DNA of 64,000 nucleotides, taken from Neohoeflea coraliihabitans (GTDB lineage Bacteria; Pseudomonadota; Alphaproteobacteria; Rhizobiales; Rhizobiaceae). Position numbers and translations under genes: made by a program. The stretch covers positions 744,001-808,000 of the forward strand of contig NZ_JAHWQX010000002.1 in NCBI RefSeq assembly GCF_019334345.1, written 5' to 3'. Each line of letters opens with the position of its first letter. Within the stretch, counting starts at the first letter, position 1. A model generated the notes under the pieces. It was given only the letters and a program-made list of their open reading frames with translations, was not told the DNA's origin and ran no database searches. Below, one piece after another: positions 36,947 to 46,567 of this stretch.

Positions 36947-39183
36947 CAGGCGGACCTCCTCACGGGGCTGGCAATTGACTGGTAGGCGGCGACAAGGGCC
37001 TGCGAGAACGCCGGATCATTGAGATTGGCCTTGACGCGGATGATCTGACGTCGGGCCGTCTGGCGGACCGTGGCTTCAAGCGCCTCGAACAAGGCCGCAT
37101 TGGCTGCCGGATCGTGAAACGGCGCGTCGGGCCTGTCGAGGACGGAAACGCCGCCTTCCGGGATGAGAAAGCGGACCGGACCTTCCATGCGGTTGATGCG
37201 TTCGCCGATCCATTCGCCGAAACGGCGGTTTTCCTCGGCGGTGGTGCGCATCAGGGTCACGGATGGGTTGTGAATGACGAATTTGCGGCTGTTGAACTTT
37301 TCCGGAACGCTGGCGCGCGGGCCGAAATTGACCATGTCGAGGGCGCCACAGGAGCCAACCCAGGGCAGCCCTGTGTCGATCACCGCGCCAAAGCGGTCTT
37401 CATCGGCGGGGAACACGCCGCCGACCAGCATGTCCGCGACCTCGGTCGTGGTGATGTCGATGATGCCTGCCAACAATCCCGAGCGTGCGAGGTTTTCCAT
37501 GGCCCGGCCACCCGTGCCGGTGGCATGAAAGACGAGGCAGTCATAGTCGTCCTGCAGCGTTTTCTGCACAGCCTGAACGCAAGGCGTGGTGACGCCGAAC
37601 ATGGTCAGGCCAAGAGCCGGCCGCGCCCTCGCCTGCCGGGCAGCCATCTCTCGGCCATCCGGCAAGCGCGCCACCATGCCGGCCATGGCATGCGCAGCAT
37701 TGGCCAGCACGCGCTCGGAAATCAGGTTAAGCCCCTGAACATCAGTCACCGAGTAGAACATGTTGATGTCGGCGGCACCGACATAGGGGCGGGTATCGCC
37801 GGCCGCGACGGTTGAGACCATGACTTTCGGAATGCCGACCGGCAGGGCGCGCATGCCGGCTGTCGCCAGTGTCGTCCCGCCCGAGCCGCCCGCCGAAATG
37901 ATGCCGCCAACCCCGCGTTCCCGCGCCATGAACCTGGCAAAGGCCTCGGCCATGGCCGTGACCGACTGGCCGCGATCCTCGCCGAATACCGCCGCCGGAC
38001 CGCCGGGGTGATGCCCTGCGACCTGCAGCGGCGTGACATCGCAGCGCGAGGGGGCTCGCGTTGTCGACAGATCGACGGTCTTCACCGCCATTCCCACATC
38101 TTTCAGGCAATCGCGGACATAGCCGAGCTCGCGGCTCTTGGTGTCAAACGTGCCGGCCACGTAGATGGTGCGGCCGATCCGCTCGGCGAAAGGGATCGCA
38201 AAAACCGCCTCATCGGCGCGGCGAGCGGCTGTCTTGCCGGCATCGTGGCTGCGCACGCGCTCATCGCGCAAGCTGGCGGCTGGCAGGTTCCAGCGGTTCG
38301 GCAAAGCACTCATTGTTTGCAGGCCGCCCGCTTCGGCCGTTCCCGAGCCGGCCCCCTGGCGAGAGACGACATAGACTTCCGCCAGACGCTCGCGCACGGT
38401 CTCGTCGGGCAGCGTAGGGGTTGCGTCGTCCTGGTCGTCTTCCTCGCCGTGACGCCCGACACCGAGCAGCCGCTGCTGCAGTTCCCGGTCGGCGGCAAGC
38501 AGGCCAGCCTCCATGGTGCGGTTGATCTGGCCGTTGACCATGATCGCCACCGTGTCGGAGACGGAGGTTGCCACACCGATATTCTGTTCGATGACAAGGA
38601 TGGCCATTTCGCCTTCCTGGCCAAGCTCGATGAGCATTTCAGCGACCTGATCGACAATTACCGGGGCAAGCCCCTCGGTCGGTTCGTCCATCACCAGCAA
38701 TTTGGGGTTGGCCAGCAGAGCACGTGAGATGGCCAGCATCTGCTGTTCGCCGCCGGACAGTTGCGAGCCGCCATTCGTGCGCCGCTCGAAAAGGCGCGGG
38801 AACGTCTGATAGATGCGATCAAGCGTCCAGGCGGCATCCGCGCCACCTTCGGCGGCCAGACGCAGGTGTTCGTCAACACTAAGACTTGGCCAGACACGCC
38901 GGCCCTGCGGCACATAGGCAATGCCGGCATGATGGATCTGGTGCGGCTCCAGACGCGATATCTCGCGGCCATGCAGACGGATGGAGCCGGAGCGCGCCTC
39001 TTTCAGGCCGGTAATGGTGTTGCACAGCGTCGACTTGCCCATGCCGTTGCGGCCAACGACACTCATGACACCCTGTTCCAGTTTGAGCGAGACACCCTGC
39101 ACGACATGGGCCTCCCCATAGAAGACGTGCAGATCATCGATCGCGAGGGCGGCCCGGGGTTTTGATGCGGATTGTCTAGCCAT
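36946..39183 (-). CDS. LivF-type ABC ATPase fused to UPF0261 (Tm-1-like) domain
   Basis: 745 residues. Residues 1-245 are a complete LivF ATPase: Walker [10 protein letters not shown] (44-52), signature LSGGEQ (142-147), Walker B LLVMDEP (162-168), and the LivF-type switch VIEQN. A charged linker (246-336) joins a UPF0261/Tm-1-like domain (about 337-745) starting [16 protein letters not shown] and containing [13 protein letters not shown] and [16 protein letters not shown]0261 domains bind ATP in the plant protein. The ATG at 39183 overlaps livG by 8 nt; a longer frame to 39264 lies within livG. The transporter's second ATPase is therefore physically tied to a Tm-1-like protein. Confidence 0.88.
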   Translation of the reverse strand: MARQSASKPRAALAIDDLHVFYGEAHVVQGVSLKLEQGVMSVVGRNGMGKSTLCNTITGLKEARSGSIRLHGREISRLEPHQIHHAGIAYVPQGRRVWPSLSVDEHLRLAAEGGADAAWTLDRIYQTFPRLFERRTNGGSQLSGGEQQMLAISRALLANPKLLVMDEPTEGLAPVIVDQVAEMLIELGQEGEMAILVIEQNIGVATSVSDTVAIMVNGQINRTMEAGLLAADRELQQRLLGVGRHGEEDDQDDATPTLPDETVRERLAEVYVVSRQGAGSGTAEAGGLQTMSALPNRWNLPAASLRDERVRSHDAGKTAARRADEAVFAIPFAERIGRTIYVAGTFDTKSRELGYVRDCLKDVGMAVKTVDLSTTRAPSRCDVTPLQVAGHHPGGPAAVFGEDRGQSVTAMAEAFARFMARERGVGGIISAGGSGGTTLATAGMRALPVGIPKVMVSTVAAGDTRPYVGAADINMFYSVTDVQGLNLISERVLANAAHAMAGMVARLPDGREMAARQARARPALGLTMFGVTTPCVQAVQKTLQDDYDCLVFHATGTGGRAMENLARSGLLAGIIDITTTEVADMLVGGVFPADEDRFGAVIDTGLPWVGSCGALDMVNFGPRASVPEKFNSRKFVIHNPSVTLMRTTAEENRRFGEWIGERINRMEGPVRFLIPEGGVSVLDRPDAPFHDPAANAALFEALEATVRQTARRQIIRVKANLNDPAFSQALVAAYQSIASPVRRSA

Positions 39184-39961
39184 GCCCGCCTCCGAGATAG
39201 ATCTGCTGCACCGCCGGATCGTTCTCGATCTCGTCGGGGGTGCCCTCGGTGAACACCGTTCCATTGTGCATCATCGAGACGTATTCGGAGACGCGCAGCG
39301 CGACATCAAGATCGTGTTCGATGATGATGTAACCGATGTGGTGCGGCAGAGCGTTGAGAATGGCTATGAGGTCGCGGCGTTCTGTCGGCGACAAGCCGGC
39401 CGCCGGTTCGTCAAACAGTATGAATCGCGGTGCGCCGGCCAGTGCCAGGCCGATTTCCAACTGGCGCTGCTGACCGTGCGACAAGGTGCCGACCAGCGTA
39501 TCGGCATCATCATCCATATGCACGGCGTGGACAATTGATTCCGCCTGCGCCATGGCGCCGTCAGACGGGCTGGGGCGGAACAAGGAAAAGCGCCGCCGCG
39601 ATACGCCGCGGCACGCGAGATAGACCGATTCCCGCACCGTGAGATTGGTGAACAACTGGGAGATCTGGTAGGTGCGCCGCAGCCCGCGACGGATGCGCTC
39701 ATGGGCCGCTAGCGTGGTGATCTCCTCGCCGAAGAAGCGGATACGACCGCTGGTCGGATAGAAATCGCCGGTAATGGTGTTGAACAGCGTTGTCTTGCCG
39801 GCGCCGTTCGAACCGAGGACCGCGCGCCGCTCACCGGCCGCGATCCTCATATTGATGCCGGAGAGAGCCGACAGGGCACCGAATTGCCGGCCGACGCCTT
39901 CAAGGTCCAGCGCGTGCGCGCCGGTGCCCTGCAATCGCGAAGCGGCGATATTCTGTGCCAT
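39176..39961 (-). CDS. livG: Liv-type ABC transporter ATP-binding protein
   Basis: 261 residues: Walker A GSNGAGKT (50-57), LSHGQQRQLEIG signature, Walker B FILFDEPAAGL and H-loop IIIEHDLD. The LivG-specific RGLRRTYQISQLFTNLTV is clear. It powers import with the LivF fusion encoded next. The gene follows the binding-protein gene by 23 nt. The symbol reflects family; the cargo may not be branched-chain amino acids. Confidence 0.9.
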   Translation of the reverse strand: MAQNIAASRLQGTGAHALDLEGVGRQFGALSALSGINMRIAAGERRAVLGSNGAGKTTLFNTITGDFYPTSGRIRFFGEEITTLAAHERIRRGLRRTYQISQLFTNLTVRESVYLACRGVSRRRFSLFRPSPSDGAMAQAESIVHAVHMDDDADTLVGTLSHGQQRQLEIGLALAGAPRFILFDEPAAGLSPTERRDLIAILNALPHHIGYIIIEHDLDVALRVSEYVSMMHNGTVFTEGTPDEIENDPAVQQIYLGGGHG

Positions 39962-39984
39962 GACTGCCCTCTCCGGCCTAAGCC

Positions 39985-41229
39985 CTACTCGCAGCTCGGA
40001 TTGTCGCGGCTGACCGCGCCGAGCGCCATGAACTCATCCCTGTCGATGCCGAGGGTCTGGTTGACCTGGGGCGTCGTCTTGATGAGCTTGTTGACCAGTT
40101 CGCCGTTTTCGTTCTCGGTGACTTCAGTCAGATAGATATCGGCTATGGCATTGCGGTTCTCGTCGAGAGAGACCATTCCGGTCGGCGTCTCGAATTCGAG
40201 ATCGGCAAGGGCTGCGCGGAACTTCTCGCCGCCGTCGGAGAGATCGCCTTCAACTTCATTCAGCGCCAGGATCGCGGCTTTCATGCCGACGTAATAGGCA
40301 TGTGCGAACAGCGAAGGCGAAGGAAAGGCTCCCTCCTGCTTCTTGTAGTCCTCGACGAACTTGGTCCAGGCCGGATCGTCATTGGTGTCGGCGGTCGGCC
40401 CGGCGGCCGGTGTGCCAATCAGCACGTCGCGCAACTTGCCCTTGGCGGTCAGGACGGTCTGGTCAACGGTGATCGAACCACCGATCAACGGCGCCTGCCC
40501 GCCCGCATCATTGTACTGCGACAGGAAGTTGACGGCGTCGGCGCCGCCAAGCGCGACGTAGATGGCATCGACTTCATCCGGGATTGCGGCGATGACCGAG
40601 GAATAGTCCTTGTTGCCGATCGGCACCCAGGATTTCGACGGCACCTTGCCGCCGGCCTTGCAGAAGGCGGCCATGAAGCCGAAGACCTGGGTGTAGGGGA
40701 ATGAATAATCCTCGGCGACGGTGGCGACGCTGCGGTAGCCCTTCTCGTCATAGACATACTCTCCGAGGCCGGCCATCCACTGGGCACCGTCGGTCGAGAA
40801 GCGGAAGAAGTTTTCTGCCGGATCGCGCAGGGTGGTATCCTGGGCCGCCGACGAGCCGTTGATGAAGGTCACGTCAGGATGGGTCTTGGCAAAATCCTTG
40901 ACGGCGATGCCTTCATCACCCGAGAGCGGGCCGACGAGGATCTTCACGCCGTCCTGTTCGACCAGCTTGCGGGCGGCGCGCACGGCGCTGTCGGGCGAGG
41001 CATCGGACGAACCCCGGACAATCTCGATGTCCTTGCCGCCGGCGGTACCGTCAAATTCCTCGACGGCCGTCATGGCGCCGCGCGCGGAATCTTCGCCGAG
41101 CACCGCGAACGCGCCTTCAAAGGTGGCGAGCAAGCCGATCTTGACCGATTCCGCCTGCGCCACGGCAAAGGCCGGGGCGGTCAGGCCGGTTGCCAGCGCC
41201 AGGGCCAGCAGAGTGCGTTTGTTGATCAT
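39985..41229 (-). CDS. Liv-type ABC transporter substrate-binding protein
   Basis: 414 residues with a signal peptide (cleavage after AQA, residue 26) and the LivJ-like type I fold: VKIGLLATFEGAFAVLGEDSARGAM, ILVGPLSGDEGIAV, and VATVAEDYSFPYTQVFGF (broken motif names only). Several such proteins bind aromatic acids, amides or urea rather than leucine, and this one sits with amidohydrolase and FAH genes, so the ligand is open. It lies in an operon position between livM and livG. GGGAGGA-type spacing before the ATG is visible. Confidence 0.9.
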   Translation of the reverse strand: MINKRTLLALALATGLTAPAFAVAQAESVKIGLLATFEGAFAVLGEDSARGAMTAVEEFDGTAGGKDIEIVRGSSDASPDSAVRAARKLVEQDGVKILVGPLSGDEGIAVKDFAKTHPDVTFINGSSAAQDTTLRDPAENFFRFSTDGAQWMAGLGEYVYDEKGYRSVATVAEDYSFPYTQVFGFMAAFCKAGGKVPSKSWVPIGNKDYSSVIAAIPDEVDAIYVALGGADAVNFLSQYNDAGGQAPLIGGSITVDQTVLTAKGKLRDVLIGTPAAGPTADTNDDPAWTKFVEDYKKQEGAFPSPSLFAHAYYVGMKAAILALNEVEGDLSDGGEKFRAALADLEFETPTGMVSLDENRNAIADIYLTEVTENENGELVNKLIKTTPQVNQTLGIDRDEFMALGAVSRDNPSCE

Positions 41230-41244
41230 TGCATTTTCCTCCCG

Positions 41245-42306
41245 TTAAGTTTTCGTCTTGTCCGACCGTCCTTTGACAAAAGACGACCAGTCCTCCCCTC
41301 CCGTGCGAGGCTTGAAGCGCTCCCACAGGCCGAGAATTCCATCCGGCGAAACAAAGACAATCGCCAGAAACACCAGTCCGATCAGGGTATTAAAGCGCTC
41401 GGCGCCAACGATATCGATGGCGAAAGTCTGCATCATCACGACCACGACGGCGCCGAGGAACGGCCCGATGGGGTGGCGCAGACCGCCGATGATCGCGATC
41501 ACCAGAATGTTGATGGCGGGGCCCACCGAGATGGTGCCCGGCGAGATGCGCCCGTTGAACCAGACCAGCAACACGCCGGCGGCGCCGGCGATCAGACCAG
41601 CCAGCCACCAGGCAAAGACCTTGTGGGCCGTGACATCGAACCCGATGGCGCGCATGCGGCGAGGATTGTCGCGGATCGCCTGTAGCGACAGCCCGAAGGT
41701 GGAGCGGGCCGCATAAAGGACTGCCGCATAGGCGATGGTGGCAGTGGCAAGGCACAGATAGTAGTACGGCACCGGATCCCGCCAATAGACACCGAAGGCT
41801 TCAGGGGCGCGCAGGCCGTTATAGCCGGGGAACCCATTGAACAGCGCATAGTTCTGCTGGGCGAAATAGAAGCACGCGGTGGCAACAGCCAGCGTGATCA
41901 TGATCGTGTAGATGCCCTCGGTCCGCACTGCGATCCAGCCGATCAGGGCCGACATCAGCGAGGCGAGGAGGATGGCGAAGGGAGCATAGAGCCACCAGGG
42001 CCAGCCGAAGCCGTAGATGCCGGAATTGTTCTCGCCGAAAATTGCCACCGTATAGCCGGCGGCCCCGGCCACGGTGATCTGCGCCAGCGATACCATGCCG
42101 CCATAGCCGGCCAGCAGCATCAGCGACAAGGCAATCATGCCGAGAACGAGAGAGTAGCCACCGATCTGGGTGAGAAAAAAGTCCGATGCCATCAGTGGAT
42201 AGATGAGCAGGAAGACAGCGAGCAGGATATGCCCGGTGCCAATCCGTTCCAGCCACGACCGAGCGGGCAGAGAAGTGTTCCTTCCGGCACTGGCGAGATC
42301 CGTCAC
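41245..42306 (-). CDS. livM: Liv-type ABC transporter permease
   Basis: 353 residues, about ten membrane helices. LivM signatures are LAGYGGMVSLAQITVAGAAG, ALNRFGLSLQAIRDNPRRM-like (here FGLSLQAIRDNPRRMRAIG), and GRISPGTISVGPAINILVIA. The start overlaps the livH stop (ATGA). A short cytosolic C-terminal tail ends KGRSDKTKT. Inner-membrane half-channel partnered with LivH. Confidence 0.92.
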   Translation of the reverse strand: MTDLASAGRNTSLPARSWLERIGTGHILLAVFLLIYPLMASDFFLTQIGGYSLVLGMIALSLMLLAGYGGMVSLAQITVAGAAGYTVAIFGENNSGIYGFGWPWWLYAPFAILLASLMSALIGWIAVRTEGIYTIMITLAVATACFYFAQQNYALFNGFPGYNGLRAPEAFGVYWRDPVPYYYLCLATATIAYAAVLYAARSTFGLSLQAIRDNPRRMRAIGFDVTAHKVFAWWLAGLIAGAAGVLLVWFNGRISPGTISVGPAINILVIAIIGGLRHPIGPFLGAVVVVMMQTFAIDIVGAERFNTLIGLVFLAIVFVSPDGILGLWERFKPRTGGEDWSSFVKGRSDKTKT

Positions 42307-43355
42307 AGCGACCTCCCCATGATGCCCTGCGGCCGCAAAGCCAGCGTCACCACCATGATGACAAAGGTCAAGACGACGCCGTAGGTCGGGAAATAGACGA
42401 GGCCGATCTGTTCGGCGAGGCCGATGATCAGGGCGCCGACAGCGGCGCCGGTGATCGAGCCCATACCGCCAACGATGACAACGACCAGCGAGGCGAGCAG
42501 ATAGCGCACGTCTTCGCCGGGAGCCACCGAGAGTGCCGAACCGCCGACGACGCCGGCAAGGCCGGCAAGAGCAGCGCCGAGGGCAAAGACGATGGCGAAG
42601 ACGAAATGCACATTGACACCCGATGCAGAGAGCATGTCACGGTCATCGACCCCGGCGCGGATCATCGAGCCGACGCGTGTGCGGTTGATCAACAGCCAGA
42701 GCCCGATACCGATGACGATGGCGGCAGCAAGCACCACCAATCGGTAGAACGGATAGACGAGGAAGACCTCGGTGCCGTTCGAGCGGACAGCGGTGACAAC
42801 AGGCAGCTTGATGGCGCCGCTGAGCCAGTCGGGGGTCAGGATCTGATAGGTGTTGCCGCCCCAAAAGGCGAGCATCAGATCGGCAGCGACGACGGAAATG
42901 CCTATGGTCACCAGGGTCTGCCGCAGATCATCGCCCTCAAGACGGCGAAAGACGACGATCTGCATGATCAGGCCGACAATTGCGAGCACGAGAAAGCCGG
43001 CGGCGACGCCAACCAGCCAATAGCCGGTGAGTTCGGCCGCTTCATAGCCGATATAGGCGCCGAGCAGATAGAGTGAGCCGTGCGCCAGATTGACGTTGCG
43101 CATCAGCCCGAAGACCAGGGTGAAACCGCTGGCGACAAGAAAATACAGCCCAGCGAGAGTCAGGCCGTTGAGAATGGCGCTGAGAAAGGCCTTCTTCGAG
43201 ATCAGCAGGCCCTTGAGCCAATCGGGCCACTGCGCGAAAACCAGCCAGATGAAAATGCCGACCGCAATCAGCCCCGCGAACCAGGCAAGCTGGCGGGTGG
43301 TGAGCGTGGCGCTCTGGGCGAGCGGGCCCTTGCTGGCTGATGTGCTGTCGGTCAT
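42303..43355 (-). CDS. livH: Liv-type ABC transporter permease, N-terminally extended
   Basis: 350 residues, longer than typical LivH (about 290-310) because of about 50 extra N-terminal residues with an additional membrane helix (about 25-42). The rest has ILNGLTLAGLYFLVASGFTL, GLMRNVNLAHGSLYLLGAYI and RAGVDDRDMLSASGVNV. Placed 5 nt after the amidohydrolase gene and overlapping livM. The extra helix is unusual but occurs in some homologues. Confidence 0.9.
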   Translation of the reverse strand: MTDSTSASKGPLAQSATLTTRQLAWFAGLIAVGIFIWLVFAQWPDWLKGLLISKKAFLSAILNGLTLAGLYFLVASGFTLVFGLMRNVNLAHGSLYLLGAYIGYEAAELTGYWLVGVAAGFLVLAIVGLIMQIVVFRRLEGDDLRQTLVTIGISVVAADLMLAFWGGNTYQILTPDWLSGAIKLPVVTAVRSNGTEVFLVYPFYRLVVLAAAIVIGIGLWLLINRTRVGSMIRAGVDDRDMLSASGVNVHFVFAIVFALGAALAGLAGVVGGSALSVAPGEDVRYLLASLVVVIVGGMGSITGAAVGALIIGLAEQIGLVYFPTYGVVLTFVIMVVTLALRPQGIMGRSL

Positions 43356-43360
43356 GGCGA

Positions 43361-44680
43361 TCAGGCAGTCAAACGCCGCCGGGCGTCCTGAGCGCGCGGG
43401 GCCTTGTGAAACTGTCCGTCCTTCATGATGGCAAGCAGGCGATCCTTGTTTTGCAGAATGCGCACATCGGCGAGCGGATCACCATCGACCAGCAGCAAGT
43501 CGGCAAGATAGCCTTCCTTGATCATGCCGAGCTCATTTTCCATCTCCATGATCTGACCGCCATATTTGGTGGCCGCCAGAATGGCCTCCATCGGCGAGAA
43601 TCCGAGCACTTCAACGAAGGTCTGAATGTCGCGGGCATTGGTGCCCTGCGGGGTCCAGGCAAAGCCATAGTCCCCGCCGATCAAAATGCGGATGCCGCGC
43701 CGGTGCATCTTCTTCATGGATTCGATGCACATTTCCAGTTCGCGCTCATAGAGCATGGCGATCTTTGAGCCGGGCTTGATGCCCCAGGCTTCGGCCTCGC
43801 GGGCCGTGTTGATCAGCCAGGCAATCCCGGGAGCAACGAAGTGCCTGTCTTTCGCAGCCTCGAGCATGTCGAGCGCTTCCTCGTCCGCAAACGAGGCATG
43901 ATAGATGTTGGTGATGCCGTGGCGCACGCACTGCTTGACGGAGTTGGCCGAGCGCGCATGGGCGGAAACCACCTTGTTGCGGCGCTTTGCCTCGCTCACC
44001 GCCATTGCCACTTCTTCTTCCGACATCGGCGTTTCCTCGGCGCCCATGCCGGTGATTTCCTCGCCGGACAGGTTGAGCTTGATGGAATCGACGCCGTATT
44101 TGATCAATGTGCGCACGACGCGGCGGATCTCTTCCGGGCCGGATACGACAAGGCCGAGGTTCAGCCCTTCATGCGGAATATGTGAAGGCGCGGAATCTCC
44201 CAGGCCGCCAACCGTGGTGATTTCCGGGCCGGCCGCCGTATAGCGCGGGCCGGGAAAACGACCCTCATTGATGAAGCGCTTGGCAACAACATCAAGGCGC
44301 GGCTTGGCGGCCGCTGCACCGCGACCGGCGGTGAAGCCGGCGTCGATGACCAGCTTGGCCATCTCCATGGTGACCAGCATGTGTTCCTCGACTTCCATCA
44401 TCTGGATCGGCTCGATGCCGGGAGCATTGTTCCAGGAAAGATGCAGATGCGCGTCGATCATGCCCGGCATCAATGTGGCGCCCATGCCGTCAATGACGGT
44501 GGCGCCGGATGAGGTCATCGGCGCGGAAAAACGCGATGAGCCGCGGGTGATCTGCTTGATGCGGTTGCCCTGAACCAGCACTTCGCCGGAAAATGGCTGC
44601 TCCCCGGTGGCATCGAGGATGCGCACATTGGTGAACAAAACGGATCCGCTGCCGTTCCAGCCGTTGGAATGATCGGCCAT
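43361..44680 (-). CDS. Metal-dependent amidohydrolase
   Basis: 439 residues. The imidazolonepropionase/Xaa-Pro dipeptidase-like branch of the amidohydrolases: MIDAHLHLSW (metal HxH, 78-80), DSIKLNLSGEE (possible carbamylated or bridging Lys), VSAHARS, ITNIYHAS, and GGDYGFAW (Asp). Hydrolyses C-N or related bonds of a ring or peptide-like substrate in the cytosol. AGGGAGGAGA lies 4 nt before the ATG. It precedes the livH gene directly, suggesting that the transporter imports its substrate. Substrate unknown. Confidence 0.87.
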   Translation of the reverse strand: MADHSNGWNGSGSVLFTNVRILDATGEQPFSGEVLVQGNRIKQITRGSSRFSAPMTSSGATVIDGMGATLMPGMIDAHLHLSWNNAPGIEPIQMMEVEEHMLVTMEMAKLVIDAGFTAGRGAAAAKPRLDVVAKRFINEGRFPGPRYTAAGPEITTVGGLGDSAPSHIPHEGLNLGLVVSGPEEIRRVVRTLIKYGVDSIKLNLSGEEITGMGAEETPMSEEEVAMAVSEAKRRNKVVSAHARSANSVKQCVRHGITNIYHASFADEEALDMLEAAKDRHFVAPGIAWLINTAREAEAWGIKPGSKIAMLYERELEMCIESMKKMHRRGIRILIGGDYGFAWTPQGTNARDIQTFVEVLGFSPMEAILAATKYGGQIMEMENELGMIKEGYLADLLLVDGDPLADVRILQNKDRLLAIMKDGQFHKAPRAQDARRRLTA

Positions 44681-44746
44681 AAAAGTCTCCTCCCTGTCGC
44701 GGCGGTTCTCTCCCGGAACACAGCCGCCTGCCCTTGTCGCCGCGCC

Positions 44747-45520
44747 CTAGGTGCCGCCGACGAATTCGCTCAGCAACCGCCGGCACTCGGCGGGTTTCTC
44801 GATCGGTGTCCAATGGCCGCATTGCGGCAGGATGACAGCGCGTCCCTGGCGCAACCCATCAGCCAGTTGATGTGCCGTCGATGGCGGTCCGACCGCATCT
44901 TCCTCCCCGGTCACGACCAGCACCGGCATCGTCAGAGCCTTGAGATCCGCTGGTCCCGCCTCGGCCAGCGCTTCACAGGATTTGGCGAAGCCCTCGGCGC
45001 TCTGGCGCATGTGGCTTTCCCGCACGAAGGCATAGGCGGCGGGATTGGTGTCGGCAGTGCCGGTGGCGGTGCTTGCGGACGTCACCTGATCTGCGACGGT
45101 ATCCATGCCTTGCTGGCGCGCCAGTTCGGCGCGCGCCTTGAGACGCTCGCGGGCTGCATCGGCCGGCTCGATGATCGGGCCGAACAAGGTCAGCGTGCGG
45201 GCCAGCGCCGGCCGCGCCTGGGCGACATGCTGGGCAATCAGCGAACCGAAAGAATGGCCGACGAGATCGGCGCTGTCGACGCCAAGATCGAAGGTGGCAC
45301 GGATCAACGTGTCCACCAGCAAACGCATGTCGATCTTGCCGCGCGGCGTCGGTGAACGCCCAGCGCCCGGCAGGTCGGGCCGAATGATGCGACGGCCGCG
45401 CAGGGCCGGCACCAGCGGCTGAAAACTGTTGGAGGAGCCGCCCAAGCCATGCAGAAGAATGATCGCGCGGCCCTCGCCCTCCTGCTCGATGGTCATGCCG
45501 GCGGTGATCGTGGTGCTCAT
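44747..45520 (-). CDS. Alpha/beta hydrolase
   Basis: 257 residues. HGLGGSSNSFQPLVPAL gives the oxyanion loop, DLVGHSFGSLIA the nucleophile (Ser90), VTGEEDAV the acid and QCGHWTPIEKP the catalytic histidine. Resembles 3-oxoadipate enol-lactonase and meta-cleavage product hydrolases. The start overlaps the FAH gene stop by 4 nt. Probably hydrolyses an ester, lactone or C-C bond of a pathway intermediate. Confidence 0.88.
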   Translation of the reverse strand: MSTTITAGMTIEQEGEGRAIILLHGLGGSSNSFQPLVPALRGRRIIRPDLPGAGRSPTPRGKIDMRLLVDTLIRATFDLGVDSADLVGHSFGSLIAQHVAQARPALARTLTLFGPIIEPADAARERLKARAELARQQGMDTVADQVTSASTATGTADTNPAAYAFVRESHMRQSAEGFAKSCEALAEAGPADLKALTMPVLVVTGEEDAVGPPSTAHQLADGLRQGRAVILPQCGHWTPIEKPAECRRLLSEFVGGT

Positions 45521-46392
45521 GAACGACGCTCCACGAAACGGTTCTCGAGAGATCCGATACCGGAGATATCGATGCGGACGACGTCACCATCACGCAGGTA
45601 TTTCGGCGGCTTGAAGCCGATGCCGACGCCGGCCGGCGTGCCGGTGGCGATGATGTCGCCAGGCTGCAGCGTCACCCCGGCGGAGATCGTCTCGATCAAA
45701 GTCGGGATATCGAAAATCAGATCGCAGGTGTTGGCGTCCTGGCGCAGTTCGCCGTTGACATAGCATTGCACCGTCGTGTCGCCGATGTCGATTTCATCGG
45801 CGGTGACCGCAAAGGGGCCCATGGGGCAGAAGGTGTCCTGTGACTTGCCGAGCAGCCACTGGCTGTAGCGGCCCTGAAGGTCGCGCGCGGTGACGTCATT
45901 TATGATCGTGTAACCCCAGACATGCTGCATGGCATCCGCCGCACGAATGCCGCGGCCGCCGGCGCCGATGATCACCGCCAGTTCGGCCTCATAGTCAATG
46001 GCGGCGGAAACGGCGGGATCGATGACAACCGCCGCATCTGATGCGACGACACATTCGGGCACCTTGGAAAAGACGATCGGAAAAGGCGGCACTTCGCCTT
46101 GAGCGGCCGAGGAGTCAAAACCGCTGTCGGTAAACTCCTTGGCGTGGGCCCTGTAATTCTTTCCAACGCAGAAAATGTTGCGGGCGGGACGCGGGAACGG
46201 CGCTTCGATCTCGACATCGGCAATATCGACCGGCGACAATGTCTCGAGATCCGCTGTCCGGCGCCCAATGAGGCTTGCGACGCCCTCTTGGGCTTCCTGC
46301 AACGTCAACGCGAATGGCGCAATCTGCCGATCGCCCGCAAGCACCTGCCCCACATGCCGCTCGCCGGCAAATCGATATGCCGCTACCTTCAT
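45517..46392 (-). CDS. Fumarylacetoacetate hydrolase family protein
   Basis: 291 residues. FAH C-terminal-type fold: NIFCVGKNYRAHAKEF, IVFSKVPECVVASDA, DYEAELAVIIGAGGRGI (metal Glu residues), YTIINDVTARDLQ, and ATGTPAGVGIGFKPP. Family enzymes cleave acylpyruvates, decarboxylate oxaloacetate-like acids or hydrate 2-oxopentenoates. The ATG at 46392 has GGGGGAGGG just upstream. First gene of the twelve-gene minus-strand operon, divergent from the GntR gene. Confidence 0.9.
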   Translation of the reverse strand: MKVAAYRFAGERHVGQVLAGDRQIAPFALTLQEAQEGVASLIGRRTADLETLSPVDIADVEIEAPFPRPARNIFCVGKNYRAHAKEFTDSGFDSSAAQGEVPPFPIVFSKVPECVVASDAAVVIDPAVSAAIDYEAELAVIIGAGGRGIRAADAMQHVWGYTIINDVTARDLQGRYSQWLLGKSQDTFCPMGPFAVTADEIDIGDTTVQCYVNGELRQDANTCDLIFDIPTLIETISAGVTLQPGDIIATGTPAGVGIGFKPPKYLRDGDVVRIDISGIGSLENRFVERRS

Positions 46393-46437
46393 AACCCTCC
46401 CCCATAAGTGAGCCAATTCCCTATTGGTCTCACTGTG

Positions 46438-46541
46438 ATATTAGCTTACGGAGAGAAAACTCGGGGATCAAGCTCTTTTTTCTGGCCTTTTGTGAACCAT
46501 TTCGCATATAATCGGATAAATTGGTTCTTCTTATTTGAACC
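46438..46541. promoter_or_regulatory. Divergent promoter/operator region between FAH operon and GntR pair
   Basis: On the minus strand TTGATC (46471-46466) and TAAGCT (46448-46443) are 17 bp apart, a plausible promoter for the FAH operon. On the plus strand TATAAT occurs at 46507-46512. The dyad GGTTC (46523-46527) / GAACC (46537-46541) with 9 bp between is a candidate GntR site. All are by eye. Confidence 0.4.
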
Positions 46542-46567
46542 TCCGACTTAATGGACCATGGACCGCA

